The notes under the pieces were generated by a model. The model did not search any database. It had not been told where the DNA came from and saw only the letters and a program-made list of their open reading frames with translations. Below are positions 63,710-64,000 of a stretch of DNA of 64,000 nt, piece after piece. Location: positions 4,143,171-4,207,170 of the forward strand of contig JABAKD010000003.1 in assembly GCA_012845835.1 (NCBI GenBank), written 5' to 3'. Both the position numbers and the translations under genes were made by a program. Source of the stretch: Undaria pinnatifida. Its lineage: Eukaryota; Sar; Phaeophyceae; Laminariales; Alariaceae. Position 1 is the first letter of the stretch. Each line of letters opens with the position of its first letter.

Positions 63710-64000
63710 TCATCCCGACCGTTTCCCCCTCCAAAAACAAAACGGGAGGACTCCCCATCGCAAAGAGACCTGGAAAAAGAGAAAGAAAAAGGTACGACAT
63801 ACAAACCTACGAGGCAACAAAAAACAAACCCAGACGATTCTATCATTTCGACAACAGACCACCGCGCCGCGAAATATCATGCCGACCCTTTCGGTTTGGA
63901 AACGCCTCCCCCCGTCAAACCCCAGACAACCGTGTCAACCCATTCCACGGGTCCCCTCGGCCTTGCGTCCGGCACCATGCTTGCCTGTGCCACGACTCCC
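63710..64000 (+). other. Repeat-free right edge, possible start of a gene
   Basis: From about 63840 the sequence is GC-rich. A plus frame without stops runs to the edge, reading FGLETPPPVKPQTTVSTHST and on. A CAACAG acceptor-like site is at 63853-63858 and an ATG in another frame at 63880. Too short to decide. Confidence 0.2.

Overview
The window looks like nuclear DNA from a large, repeat-rich eukaryotic genome. Genes are sparse and split by introns of about 1 to 3.6 kb with GT-AG borders and C/T-rich acceptors. Most of the sequence is transposon remnants, minisatellites and microsatellites. There is no prokaryotic operon structure, no rRNA or tRNA gene and no CRISPR array. A photosynthetic stramenopile, perhaps a brown macroalga, is my best guess, from the overall style and a plant-length NDUFA8-like protein. 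That is inference only.

Two spliced genes can be reconstructed. (1) 32760-35011 (+): three exons encode a 106-residue twin-CX9C protein of the NDUFA8 family (mitochondrial complex I). All splice phases agree. Its first intron is built from decayed copies of exon 1 and its donor site. Its second intron carries LINE-derived repeats next to the acceptor. (2) 46651-51643 (+): three phase-0 exons join into a 98-residue protein with a signal peptide, one membrane helix and a basic/Gly-rich tail. I recognise no family. Its introns hold a GAGCTC minisatellite, a GGGTT array and a decayed copy of the membrane exon. A third, weaker candidate is a Ser/Gly/Asn-rich first exon on the minus strand at 10847-11451. 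LINE protein remnants lie at 3-335 (+) and 4913-5496 (-, frameshifted).

Repeat families named in the entries:
- pB-A and pB-B: 87-92 bp elements bounded by TTAA with CCC.../...GGG ends (piggyBac-like).
- TIR-C: about 250-300 bp, ends GCTACGATAGAGGT, concentrated at 55-64 kb.
- TIR-I: ends AAAGATGTC.
- TIR-K: ends near CTCGGACAGATCA.
- hAT-like: one 1.1 kb element with an exact 8-bp target duplication, and smaller GGGTCG-filled elements.
- SINE-D: tRNA-derived, about 300 bp, poly(A) tail.
- E and F: retroposons with AAC or AC repeat tails.
- H: a retroposon 3' end with an A-rich tail.
- N: a LINE 3' end.
- G, L, R and O: dispersed or tandem families of unknown class.

Layout: 0-10 kb is LINE/MITE debris and minisatellites. 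10.8-11.5 kb is the candidate exon. 12-32 kb is SINE-D, TIR-I, TIR-K and AT-rich intergenic DNA. 32.7-35.1 kb is NDUFA8. 36.3-37.5 kb is the hAT element. 38-46 kb is repeats and O minisatellites. 46.6-51.7 kb is the membrane-protein gene. 52-64 kb is H, GGGTCG arrays and the TIR-C cluster. The genes show no functional link to each other; the common theme is local duplication and transposon decay shaping introns.
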